Assembly (NCBI RefSeq): GCF_963678635.1
Contig: NC_087063.1
Location: 65,462,471 to 65,526,470 of the forward strand
DNA length: 64,000 bases
From: Symsagittifera roscoffensis
Taxonomy: Eukaryota > Xenacoelomorpha > Acoela > Convolutidae
Direction of reading: 5' to 3'
A program made the position numbers and the translations under genes. The notes below the pieces were generated by a model. It ran no database searches, was not told the origin of the DNA, and saw only the letters and a program-made list of their open reading frames with translations. Shown here piece by piece: positions 1 through 10,534 of this stretch. Position 1 is the first letter of the stretch. Every line of letters begins with the position of its first letter.

Positions 1-366
1 GTCGTTTTGCTGTTTTGTTGAGCGTCGTCTTCCTGATTCTTTTCATGTTCATCGGTCGTGTTTGCTTTCTTTTTCGTTTCGTCGCTTTTCGTCTTGCTCA
101 ATTCGCTGTTTTGTTCGTATTTATTTCCAGTATCAATCACTAATAGAGCGTCTCGATTTGGGCTAGAAATTGGTGATATCACATCGATCACATGAAACTT
201 TCTTGTCTGTTTCGGTACACATGCTTGAAACTGGTGATTTCATGTTAAATTCAGTTTCGTGGATGAGAATCATGATATTCGCATTGTTACCCTCTGATTT
301 TCTTTCCGTGCATGCAACAGTAATTTTTTTTCGTTTACTTGTTTTAACACCTGCGAATCTATTGTA
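1..366. other. T-rich stretch without a recognised gene
   Basis: The start of the window is T-rich and low in complexity. I see no conserved protein in any frame and no structured RNA. It precedes the first copy of the SINE-like repeat. The missing 5' exons of TRIP13 may lie here or upstream, but I could not find them. Confidence 0.4.
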
Positions 367-960
367 TTAGTACGAACCTTCTTTTTTTCCAACCTAAGTC
401 GGAAATATTGGTGCCACTTTTGGGGCACCTTTACTTTTTGATAGCATGTGATGTGACATTCGAATAGAAATAAATTACCGCAGTTGATGCATTTTCAATT
501 CATCAAATGAACCGAAAAAAAGCTATTGGTTTCAGACAACATCACCATCACAATAATAAACGTCGATTTCAGAAATTTTCCAACTCAATATATCTTGCAT
601 TTTTTGAAATGCATAATTTATACAATGTGGCTTTATGCTTTGCAATTTGTTATTCAAAGTTACTGTAGATGCCTTCAGTTTGCTATATTCCAAATTATTA
701 TTTGTGCCAATTTTGCTGAATCGTTGGCAATTTATTAACATATGTAGTGCTTTATTCGTGACTAGTGTTTGTCGGTTATTCAGCTTGCGTGGCTGAGGGG
801 ATAGTGGGTTAGACTCAAAATCCTTGATCTCAGTAGATTCGAATCTTACACCTAGCATAAGTCGAGGCTTATTTCTATTTTTTCTTATTTAACTTGATAG
901 AGCTGCTTTTTAGTCGTGTTCTCGCGCGTGTTTTTGAAGCGCAGCTTCGCCTCTGTGTTT
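367..960 (+). repeat. Full-length SINE-like repeat with tRNA-Leu-like module
   Basis: A head near 380-410 (T-run then CCAACCTAAGTCG) recurs at 3.78 kb and 29.1 kb. The body (a GCTATTGGTTT box, then a TCCAACTC box) recurs at 14.3, 28.7 and 29.3 kb. A tRNA-like module lies at about 788-855, with the loop sequence TCAAAATC and a degenerate GATTCGAATC B box. The tail at about 935-955 is GCGCAGCTTCGCCTCTGTG. The closest relative is at 6.0-6.4 kb, where the anticodon arm is better preserved and reads CAA (Leu). No target-site duplication was found, so the ends are approximate. Confidence 0.65.
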
Positions 961-1903
961 TGTTGTCTCTATTGCATTGATTGGGACCGGGTCTCCGAGT
1001 GCTCCCTCAAGGCCAGATTGTCTGTTTCGCAGTGATTTTCGTGTTGCCCCTTTCGAGGTTTTTGTGGCGGTGTCCGTCCGTTTTGGGGACATTGCTGATT
1101 TTTCTGACATAGACGACCGGTCGTCACTCGACGAAACTTAAGGTTCTGATTCAGATTTGATGTTGGGCATTTTTTGAGAGCATGCGGGGTCGGACTTGCA
1201 TGCCCCTCGCTGGTGTCTTTCGGGCAGTTTTCCCCCCAGTCCTTTACCTTGGCCTGGGAAAAGGGCTATCTTGGCCTATCTCTTATTTGAGCTTTCTTAA
1301 TGTTCGGTCTGCTTTTTGCGTGTCAGTTTCTTCGGGAATCCGGCTTTTTCGTCCTCCTGGAACATAGCGTGTTGGGGGTGCGTTGGTTGCTTGATGTCTT
1401 AAAATTACAAGCATGGTTCCGTTCTTCTGGCGGATTTATATGCTACATAGTCACTTAACCGTGAAAGCCTCCTGGGGTCCTTAACCATGGTCCGTAGGTC
1501 TTTGGATTTGGAACATTTGCGAATCCACATTTTCTCAATAGTCAAGGTTGTTTACCTAATGGTGGTTGTACCCAAGCTGTGTGAGGAGTGCATGTTAGTA
1601 TTTTCCCATCTGTTATCTAATATATATAAATACGTTATAGGTTTTGCCAATCCGGCTGGATTTCAATTGGAATGCTGAGAAGTGCCTTCTTTGTCCGGTC
1701 AACCTTTTTGCTTAAAATTTCATAAAATGACTAAAAATAACCAGCTGTTACACTTTAAATTATATTCTTTAGGTGGCAATTCGTGTTATTTACAATCACT
1801 TGAAAAGTTTCTTTTTTGTAATTCGAGTAAGTTCGATGGTGCTATGATTTCACACTGTTCTTTGCAAATTCGATGGCAATGATTGCACGCTGTTTGATTG
1901 CAG
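961..1903. other. GC-richer block, no assigned gene
   Basis: About 961-1400 is clearly richer in GC than its surroundings. It has a short stop-free + frame ending at the TAA near 1138 that reads like protein (FEVFVAVSVRFGDIADFS), and the opposite strand is also open for 66 codons. I do not recognise either product. It starts right at a SINE tail, so a decayed retroelement is likely. From 1400 to 1903 I see nothing except the acceptor of the next exon. Confidence 0.35.
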
Positions 1904-4900
1904 GACTGAGCACTGACGTCCCTTTTGACGACGACGAATACCTCTCAGCAACTGTCGACTTCATCAAAGTGCAGGATGAATCAGCAACTAACAAAATTTC
2001 ACATCACAACAACAACAACCACTCAGAAGCTTCGATTCGAACTATAGCCGGGATCACAGCGGGTGTTTTGGAGATCAGTTTGCATATGTTTTCACTGTCG
2101 CTAGACACACCTGGAGTTGAAGAGTTAAGTATAGGTGGAGATGAGCAATCAGCATCGGCGGCACAGATCTGGATGTTGCCGCATGTGCAGTTCAAGACCC
2201 TGTGGGATTCGCTTTTCTATGAGGATGATCTGAAATGGAGACTGGTTAGATATGTGGAGACGATGTTGTTGCTGTCTGACCTGAATATTGACCAGAATAT
2301 TGTAACTTATAACCGGATTGTGCTGCTACATGGTCCTCCAGGTTGGAACTTCCTAGCTCTGGGGTTTTGATTTTTGATTAGATGCTTATATTGTTTTTCG
2401 GCGAAGCTGGTTTAATTGTGAATGTAGTGTTAAAAACGTCAAACGAAAAACTGAACGGAATTAAGTTACCAGAAACGGAATGCAAAGTTCAATTTTTCGT
2501 GAAAAAACTAAGCAGTACCATTAATAGCTCATAAAAATTTATGAAAAAGTTCAGAAAAATTAGGACGATAAATCATTGCTGTTTTGCTCTGAATTTGACC
2601 TTTTTGTAGCTATTTCCCTCAGATAAACTAAACGGAAGTTTCCTCGTTTAACAGGAACTGGCAAAACTAGTCTGTGTCATGCTCTGGCACAGCGTCTCTC
2701 TGTGCGATTGGATGCGAGGTACAGATATTGTCAGCTAGTGGAAATCAACTCCCACAGTCTCTTCTCAAGATGGTTCTCTGAGAGTGGTAAACTAGTCATG
2801 GCCATGTTTGACAAGATCAGAGAGCTGTATTCGGACCCGGAGGCACTGGTGTTTATACTCATTGATGAAGTGGAGAGTCTAGCGGCGTCCAGAAAAACTC
2901 AAGGTCGGAAAACGTCTCGTAAATTATTACTTTTTGGCTGAAACACTATCAGTAGTATAATCCAAGAATATTTACGCTTGCGATAAACAAAGCGTGGCAC
3001 TTTTTCTTTTGCCCCCATTTGCAATTTTTTAAAAGTAATTTTTTGTTCATATTGGCCGATTGTTGCAAAAGTTGGCATGCGTAGTAATTAGGCATAGACA
3101 AAATTATTTGGTCTTCATACCTAATCTTATAGAACCCCTCGTTCCACCATAAAATATGAGGTGAAGTGTACGGGGGAAAATGCCACAAGCGTCATCAAAT
3201 CGGAATATAGTTTTTTTTCGGGTTAACAGTTTGTTTAGCATAAGTACTTGAATCATTTGATAGGTTAGCTTATAATGAATTCATATTTCTCATCTTTTTT
3301 GGCGCATTTGGTTTAAAGGTAACAATTGAACGTGTTTTTGATTGATTCCTGTAAATGGTAAATTTATTCAATTTAATTGTTTTGTAAAAGTTCAATTTGG
3401 CCTCAAATGTTTCGATTTATGTTTTATCGGCTCCGTGATCTGAAATTTCGTCATTTGAAGAAAAAATAGATTTTTGTGTGTTTTCTGAGGAAGGAGCGTA
3501 CAAAATAAGAATTTCAGAACTTCCAAATATTTTTGTAGTTGAGTATTTCGACTCAGTGGCATTCTTTGATTTTCTGCCTGCTAGCTTGCAATGCTATATT
3601 TGTGTGATATCGCAATTGCTGCGAAGCTTTGCTTCGCCTCTGTATGTAATGCTGCTATTACAGCCCTATTTTAGCAAAAAAAAATGTTTTCTTCGCTGCC
3701 TGATTTGAAGATATCAGCCAAGTGTCGCTCGCTTTTTACACCAAGCAAAGCTTGTGTTATAGTATGAACTCACTTTTTTTCCAACCTAAGTCGCAAATAT
3801 TGTTGCGACAGAATGTGTTCATTTTGAAGTGTTCGTGTTCTATTAAGTACAGCCAATGCTAAGGATAAAAACACACTATTATATTAAAAATAGAACTCTA
3901 GCTTCAAGGTATCATTGATCTGTAGCGTAGAGGTAGGGAAGGAGACCAGCAACAAGATAAGAGCGTTCGAACCTGGACAGGGTCGGATGTTTATAATGAA
4001 CTTCTTCGTATACTAGTTAAAATGCGCCCACTCTATAAATTGAGGCATGTTAGTTGGTAAATTTCTTTTTTTTTTTCAAATTGACTGGTACTAATAATGC
4101 GTCATAATTGGCTAGCGTCACTTAGCAGTTATGTAGACTCATAATTGGCGTGCGTCACTGAAGAAATTTTGTAAACTCAAAGTTTTACTCATTCAGTTTT
4201 TCCCAGTAGCGTTATCGGTCAAGTTCTTGGTTGTGTATGCGGATTGCAACTTCGCCTCTGTGTATATTTTGATTTTTTGTCATTTGTGCATTGGTTTGAA
4301 ATAAATAATGGTTTTGTTGATACAGGAAGCGAGCCATCTGACGCAATACGTGTGGTTAATGCTATGCTAACCCAGCTGGACCAGCTGAAAACACAACCTA
4401 ACGTGGTTGTCCTCACAACCAGCAATCTCTCAGGCAGAGTCGATCTGGCATTCGTAGACAGGGCAGATATCAAGCAACACGTGGGACACCCATCTTCATA
4501 TGCAATATACAAGATTATGAGCTCATGCATTACCGAGTTGATGCAGGTTAAACTCATAGCACCGCAACGTAAGTAATGCGACGAGCAGATTCAACTGAAC
4601 ACTGATCAGGTTCTCTTTTATGCGCATGAAGGCTGCTTTTGAAGAGTCATGAACGTAGAGAATTTTCTTATATAGGTCTTGGTGATTTTTTAATTTTTTT
4701 TTCAGTAAAAGGTCTTGTATTTGTTCACTTTGCGGTATGACTTTTGATTTTTGTTTACGTTAGTTCAATTTTTTGGTTAAAAGGAAGGCAAACTCCACTA
4801 TCGAACAGCGAAAGTATTAAATTCACGAAAGATGTAATCGACTTCTAAATTTTGAAAGTGGATTTTAATTATCAGTTTCAATTCGAAAATCGATTCTAAT

Positions 4901-7900
4901 TATCAATAATGAAGCCCGTCATGTCTTATAGACACTTGGGTACATAATATATATACATACATACCACCGGTTTTTTGAAACTGCCTTTTTCATAGTAAAA
5001 CAAAGAAAGCCGGTCGGTTGTTGTGCAAATAGAACAGATTGTTTTGACCACGCTTATTTATTTCAGAACGAAAAGGCACTTAGCATAGTTGTTGAGCGTT
5101 AACTTCGAGATCGTGTAATCTATGCCTTGTCATGGCAATGATATTGTGTGAGGACGAGCTCTCACTTGACCTATAGCTTCAGGTCTACCACATCCTGACG
5201 GATTACGTCTGCAATAGTTGTACCACGCGAAAATTCTAGATGCAAAAAACGACTCTGTAGCAAAAAAAGCGTCGCTCAAAAAAATAGATGCCTGGAATAG
5301 GGGGAACGAACTGTGCTTAGACAAGCTGGATAGACTTTCATAGATCCTCTGCGAATCGCAGAAAATAAAAAACATATGAAACTGAAAATTGAAAATGTAT
5401 CGAAAAAGATTTTTGAGTTTTTATTTGCTTTTTAGTTAGCGAAAAGGCGCTAAATTAGGTAATAATTGCTAAAATTATAAAAACGTCACAATAACTAGAT
5501 TTCGGAAGATCAATCTGAAGTTTCCAGTCTGAAAAGTTAGTCTCAAAAACAAAATTTCAGACCCGTTGCTCTCGACTCTGAAACAATTTTGTTGACAATT
5601 TTTGGAATGAATCATGGCCAAACGGGGCATTGATTTGATGCTGCAGTTGACATCCTTCACGTTTTCTTTAAGGTGGTCAAAATGTTAAAAAAAAACAGAC
5701 CCGACGGTTGCTGTAACTGCTAACTGTGCTGTGTAAAAGTAACTGGTTTCTGTGCATGTAGCACATAATTTTCGACAGCCATTATCAGGCAAAAAATGAA
5801 TTTTTAAGAAATGTTGATGATAAGTTTTTTGCTCGAAGTTTTTTGCTTCACTTGGACTTGTAAGTTTTCCGTAATTAACTTTTGTTAAAAATCTGCAAGA
5901 AAGTGGAATTGCTCAACAGTTTATTTGACCTAATTTTTTTCAATAATTTTCATTTTTCGGCTTTTCATGTTTTTTGTGTTCTATCATAAAAGGTGGGAAG
6001 CTCCGCTTCGGCTCTGTGCACATAATTTGGCTTTATTCTTTGCGATTTGTTAAATGCAAAGTTCGTGGGGATGCCTTCAGTTTGTCATTTTCCAAATTAT
6101 TACTTGCAAAATTGTGTCTATTTGTATTTGGTGCCACTTTTGCTAAATGGGATTAGAAATTTATTGGCATATGTAGCTGCTTTATTTGTGACTTGTGTTT
6201 GCTGGTGGTTAAGCGTGCTTGGCTGAGTGGATAGAGCGTCAGATTCAAAATCTGATTGCAGTAGGTCGGAGATCGAATCCTAGACCTAGCCGAATTTTCG
6301 CTAATTCGAGGCTTATTTCTATTTTTTCTTATTGCACTTTGTAGAGCTACTTTTTGTCGTGTTCTCTATAGTTGTTTTGAAGCGAAGCTTTGCCTCTGTG
6401 TTTAAGTTTGCTGGGGTTGGAGTCCTGGTCGGACCTTGTTTCGGTTTGCATGAATTTTAAAAGTTTTTTCCAGGAAAAAATGTATTGTCGGTTTTTCGTT
6501 TCACTGCTTATGTTTTGTCGGATAATTTACCACTTGGAATTTTCTTGTGCGATCAGCTGTTTTTATTGTAGATGCAAGTGTTTTGAAGTATTCATTTAAG
6601 TTATTCAATGAATAGCCCTGACCTTGTATGCTTTCTCTTTTTTTTGCGCTTAAAAGCTTTGTTTGGCTTTATTGTTTTCGTCTTCGGCTTAAATACCTTG
6701 ATTTATGTCCTTTCAAGGTCAAAAAATGGTTGATTGTTTAAAAAAAAAAACAGGTAGTTTATGTTGAAAAAGTTCATATTTGCAAAAATTCAAACGTAAT
6801 TGCTCATAGTTTTTTAACAACTTCTTATGATTTTTTGTTTTCGGCTCAATTGTTTTTTTTTCGTCTCATTTTCTACTCGCTAGCTTGCATTGCTGTGTTT
6901 GAGTTGTAACACAAGCGATGCGAAATTTCGCTTCGCCTCTGTGTTCAACATGAAATTAATTTTTTTTTCTGGGATAACTTGAATTGTCAGACTATCGTTT
7001 GTCTGCATACTTTATGTCGGCTTAAGTTCCAAAGCGTTGAGTATTCTTCGACTCTTAATGAAATTCATTATAATGAAAGCCATTCTGTAATTTGTTAATT
7101 TACCAGAACCGTTTTTGAATTAGCTCCGTTTTTTGTCTTTTTGCATTATGCCTCGATTACCTTATATTTCGTCGAGACAATCTTGTGAAGTTCATGTAGA
7201 TGAATGTTGTCATGACTTTTTTTCAACTAACATATTTTTTCTGTTTGTGGTTTATGTCTCCTTCTATTCGGTAGCTTGCAAAGCAATGCTTTGTATTATT
7301 GTTGAAGCTCAACTTGTATTGCGATTTGACTTTGGATTTTTTTGAGTTTAATTCAAAGTAATTTGCTAAATGTATGGTAAATTACGCTCTCTAATTACCG
7401 AAATGCAAAGGGCGCAAAAAAATCTTAAATAACTTAAATAGTTTTTTTAACGCAAAGTGAAACAATTTTCCTTCAAAAAATCAATCATTTTTTGGTTTCG
7501 GTGAGTTTATTGACAGTTTATTGATTGTCTGTACATTTTTTCAATTTTTTCAAAATGAGATGATAAATTTACAGATAATAGTATGCATTTAAACATATTT
7601 ATCAACCGTTCAAATGTGTTTGAGTGAAATGTCGCTCGTCGTTGAAATTACGAGATTTAATGCGCTTTCAGACTCTTCAGTTAAATTTAGTCGGAATGGC
7701 AAAAAAAAATGCAGACGAGTTTTTCATCGAGGACGAGAAAAGTTTAGAAAAGGTTTCTTTTTAGAATCCGAATCAAGGCTGAAAGGACTTTTCATATGAT
7801 AGCTTACAAGAAATCAATTGAGATTTCTGTAAGGTAATGAAAATTGGCTAGAAAACGATTTGATCTACGCCATAGTTCCTTGCCACTTCGAGAGTCGGCG

Positions 7901-8259
7901 GAACAAATATTCTTACAGATCTTTTCAGTTATTGAGGTGGATTGTTTTTTGTAGATGACCTTTGCGAACTACCAGTATCCGAACGTGAGTTGGAGTCTGA
8001 CGCCTTGAGTAAACGACTTTTGCAGCTATGCAGTCCTGTTGATATTACTTGCAACGAGCAAACTAAATCGCGAAAAGCAGAATTAAAGACTTTGCATGGT
8101 TTGAGTGGGAGAACGCTGAGAAAACTACCTTTTCTGACCATAGCAGAGCATGCTAACAGAACGGATGTGAATAGGTCAATGACCTTAAATGAGTTCCTAG
8201 ATGCTTTGGAAAGAACTTTGTTTGATTACAGAAATCAGATGGCGTGGATGGACGAGTGA
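1904..8259 (+). CDS. TRIP13: TRIP13/Pch2 AAA+ ATPase, four exons, 5' end missing
   Basis: TRIP13 (pachytene checkpoint protein 2) is a hexameric AAA+ ATPase that works with p31comet to remodel HORMA proteins such as MAD2 and HORMAD in the spindle checkpoint and in meiosis. Exons are 1904-2341, 2655-2903, 4326-4568 and 7955-8259, all joined in phase 1 with GT-AG introns. They give about 410 residues; the human protein has 432. The Walker A motif GPPGTGKT is split by the first visible intron. Walker B is FILIDEVES in exon 2, and exon 3 carries TTSN and DRADIKQ. The C-terminus has the family motif [13 protein letters not shown]. About 60 N-terminal residues are missing and the first exon begins at an acceptor, so upstream exons exist. 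The linker before GLSGR is poorly conserved, making the exon 4 acceptor (TTTTTTGTAG) the least certain junction. The two large introns are full of SINE-like repeats. Confidence 0.93.
2904..4325. other. TRIP13 intron 2 with repeat copies
   Basis: About 2950-3190 on the minus strand matches 26.64-26.90 kb on the plus strand, sharing a stretch around GTATGCAGATCAAAT and CAACAATCGG. At 3625-3650 and 4245-4265 are copies of the SINE tail ending CTTCGCCTCTGTG. From 3740 to about 4010 is another SINE-like copy, listed separately. There is no coding sequence. Confidence 0.55.
3740..4010 (+). repeat. SINE-like repeat, second tRNA-like type
   Basis: The shared head (CCAACCTAAGTCGCAAAT near 3781-3798) is followed by a pol III-like A box (TAGCGTAGAGG, about 3922) and B box (GTTCGAACCTG, about 3966). 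The same arrangement in reverse complement lies at about 41.50-41.72 kb, including the TTCAAGGTATCATTGATCTG lead-in. The parent tRNA is unclear. The downstream end is uncertain. Confidence 0.6.
5070..5375 (+). repeat. tRNA-Cys-like SINE, copy 1
   Basis: The body is shared with 55.73-56.05 kb: CTTGTCATGGCAATG, then GGACGAGCTCT, then CAGGTCTAC, then TTTCATAGATCCT and GCGAATCGC near the 3' end. The tRNA-like head is more degraded here than in the second copy. It lies inside TRIP13 intron 3. Confidence 0.65.
6000..6400 (+). repeat. tRNA-Leu-like SINE, copy 2
   Basis: A tRNA-like module lies at about 6213-6290. The arm TCAGA-TTCAAAA-TCTGA forms a perfect 5-bp stem with a 7-nt loop and anticodon CAA (Leu). 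The A-box region reads TGGCTGAGTGG. The T arm is degenerate (ATCGAATCC), so this is a SINE module and not a tRNA gene. The body and the tail GCGAAGCTTTGCCTCTGTG match the copy at 367-960. Confidence 0.7.
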
Positions 8260-8471
8260 AATGACCGAATTGTTTGATTCTAGTTTGAATTCTGTGTTTA
8301 ATTTTGATTGGTTTTGTTTTCGTTAATTCAGTTTTCTGACTTTTTGTTGTCTGATCATTTGCATTTTTCCGAACTGTTTTCTGTCAACTAAATGGTCTTG
8401 GGCCTAAGACGTTGTAATTGAGCATGTTGCATAATAGTAAAAAGACATGTATCCGCAAATTTATAAGCTTT

Positions 8472-8501
8472 CTAAGTTTCATTTTTTTTTTATCATTTCA
8501 G
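8472..8501 (+). promoter_or_regulatory. 3' splice acceptor just before the IGBP1 start
   Basis: A long T-run ending in ATCATTTCAG lies 8 nt before the IGBP1 ATG at 8510, and 240 bp after the TRIP13 stop. An acceptor this close to a start codon fits spliced-leader trans-splicing of a downstream operon gene. A cis 5'UTR intron is the alternative. It is also why the in-frame ATG at 8447, inside the tract, was not used as the start. Confidence 0.6.
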
Positions 8502-8509
8502 AATTGAAC

Positions 8510-10032
8510 ATGGGCACTGATGTGGACTCTGAAGACGTTAATTTGTCACAGTCTTTCAAGGAGGCTCAAAAACTGATCACATTTGTGAACAAAACATCTT
8601 TATCATCAGCAGACAGTGAAGTCCAGAGTAAAGTGGGCTTAGCCATCAAACTTCTGGAACAGTGTACCAAAATGGTGAGCTCTCTTCAATTATTCAGTAA
8701 AAATGAATCAGTTGAAGAAATCACTACAAACTCATTGCAATATCTTTTACTACCTGTCATGTTGGGTGATATGACTAATCATCTAGCTGCGTCGTCGGCG
8801 GAAGCAAGAATTCCTATTGTGGAGAAAGTGGTAATATACTACGAGGATTTCCTACGTAGATGTCAAGAGTATGAACTGTACGAAGGCAAGATTCCCAGTC
8901 TGAATTCAGAAAAGGAGAATCAAGATCTTCAAGCTCAGTTGAACTCTCGCGAGGACCGAGTTAACAAATACAAGGCAATCAAAGAAACTGAGAATAAAAT
9001 CAAAACACTAGAGTAGGTGTTAAATTGTTTTCATGAAGTTCAAGTACAACTTATTTTTGACCAATGGTTTACCAAAAGTACTCACACTATAAAAGTGATT
9101 GTTTTCTTTTTCACTATGAATTGAGTCAGAGTTTGCCTTTTAGACATCAGAGTGATGAAGCGCTATCAATGCACTTCTTATCTTTTATCGTAGAATTAAA
9201 CAAAAATATCAAATTAATGATTTCAAACATGATGTTTCATTTTAATTGTTTAGGGATCTTGTGGAAAATGGTGCTATGTTGGACGATGAAACGAGCCGAG
9301 AACTCCATCTACTGAAGATCAAATTAGCAATTGACGAAACTTGTGGAAACCTCGCACATCTATTGCAAGAGAAAGACCTACTCGAGAAACGATTCAAGGA
9401 CGGGCCATCTGGTAACACAGAACGAGTACAAAGCAATGGAAATACACAAGGAAGTAATCAGCAAAACAGTTTGACGAGGCCGGCTATTTTGATACTGACA
9501 AGAGACCAGGTGCAGAAGAGTGTGTTCGGAGCTGGGTATCCTTCAGTGCCGACGATGACTCTCGACGAGTGGTATGAGTCACAGTGCCAAAGCTGCTCGG
9601 ACACCGGAATGCCCGAAAGGTAATTTGTGTTTAGAAAAACCTAATCTAGTTTTTTGTATCCAGTGATAAATCTTAATGACTGAATTGCTTTACAGAATTA
9701 TTCGTTCTTCAAATTGGAATAATTTAGGACGCTAAAACCAAAAAAAAACACATTTGGTGGTCAATATTTTTTTAAACTGTAATGCCAAAGTTTCTAAAAA
9801 AAACTTACTTTTTGAGAATCTAGATATATTTTTGCAAATGTTTTTCAGGGGCCTCAAATCCAAAACTGGAGACCCTGAACTGGATTCTCGTTTGGAAATG
9901 CAAGAGAAGATAGAGCGAGAGGAGAGAGAGGAGGAGCGGGATGAGCCTGGTCTGCTTCAAAAAAGGAGAACCTTCGATGATTACAAAGACGACCACAGGA
10001 GGGGATCCGGAAACACTATTGGAAAAGGATAA
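8510..10032 (+). CDS. IGBP1: IGBP1/alpha4 (TAP42 family), three exons
   Basis: IGBP1 (alpha4, yeast Tap42) binds and stabilises catalytic subunits of PP2A-type phosphatases downstream of TOR signalling. Exons are 8510-9012, 9254-9619 and 9849-10032; phases (2 and 2) close exactly and give 350 residues, against 339 in human. The N-terminal three-quarters is the helical TAP42 repeat region. Exon 2 carries the family block with ILTRDQVQ, VFGAGYPSVPTMTLDEWYE, and exon 3 ends with the acidic region and the DDYKDDHRRGSGN tail (human DDWKDTHPRGYGN). The first donor is GTAGGT, placed so that the codon GAG is split; the TAG just after is intronic. The gene lies in line between TRIP13 and PRPF31, with short gaps. 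Confidence 0.94.
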
Positions 10033-10448
10033 CTAGATTAGTCATCTTTGTGTTAAGTTAAATGAACGTGTTCAGTTGAATGCAATTTGTGTATCATTAT
10101 ACTGTAGTATTTAATTTGTACAATTTAAATGTGTTTTTATATAAAATTGACCCGACTTAAATCGATGGATATTTATTAAAACATGAATTTTGAATAGAAA
10201 TTTTGAAATTCTGAGTTTTGAGGAGTTTTAAATTGCTTTTTATTATTTATATTGTTGGAGGATTTAAGGTGCCTTTTCAAGACTTTTTGATCTCTAACTC
10301 ATCTGAAATTTCCGTAATTGATTGACATATGTTCTGTTTTTCAGATTAGATAGTTGAGTGCTAACTCGATTACTCGCTTCCTACTACCATTCACCTGAAC
10401 TTCTGATTCTAATTGTACGTAATTTTGTTATTTGCTCTAACACTTAGG

Positions 10449-10462
10449 TTTCCTCTTTCCAG
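10449..10462 (+). promoter_or_regulatory. Acceptor-like site upstream of PRPF31
   Basis: TTTCCTCTTTCCAG ends 72 nt before the PRPF31 ATG. A second, TTCTGTTTTTCAG, ends at about 10345. Either could be a trans-splice acceptor or the end of a 5'UTR intron. The support is weaker than for IGBP1 because the distance is ordinary. Confidence 0.35.
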
Positions 10463-10534
10463 GTGCTAGCTAGCTCAAGTGCTTATTAGGAGTACTTAAT
10501 TAGAGGCTTAATAAGTAACTGAGTTTATTCCTCC

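Larger units (their letters stand above)
4569..7954. other. TRIP13 intron 3, repeat-filled
   Basis: This intron contains a repeat at about 4780-4920 (AAGGAAGGCAAACTCCACTA; related copies at 13.94, 23.98 and, inverted, 14.7-14.85 kb), the tRNA-Cys-like SINE at 5070-5375, the tRNA-Leu-like SINE at 6000-6400, and a further tail copy at 6918-6945. I found no coding exon in 6.4-7.95 kb. Confidence 0.55.

Noticed and set aside
2949-3188. 79-codon minus-strand frame in TRIP13 intron 2
   Set aside because: The same sequence elsewhere (26.7 kb, inverted) has no open frame, so it is a non-coding repeat.
6210-6292. tRNA-Leu(CAA) gene
   Set aside because: The anticodon arm is perfect, but the T arm and acceptor stem do not pair and the surrounding body is shared with another repeat copy, so it is a SINE module.
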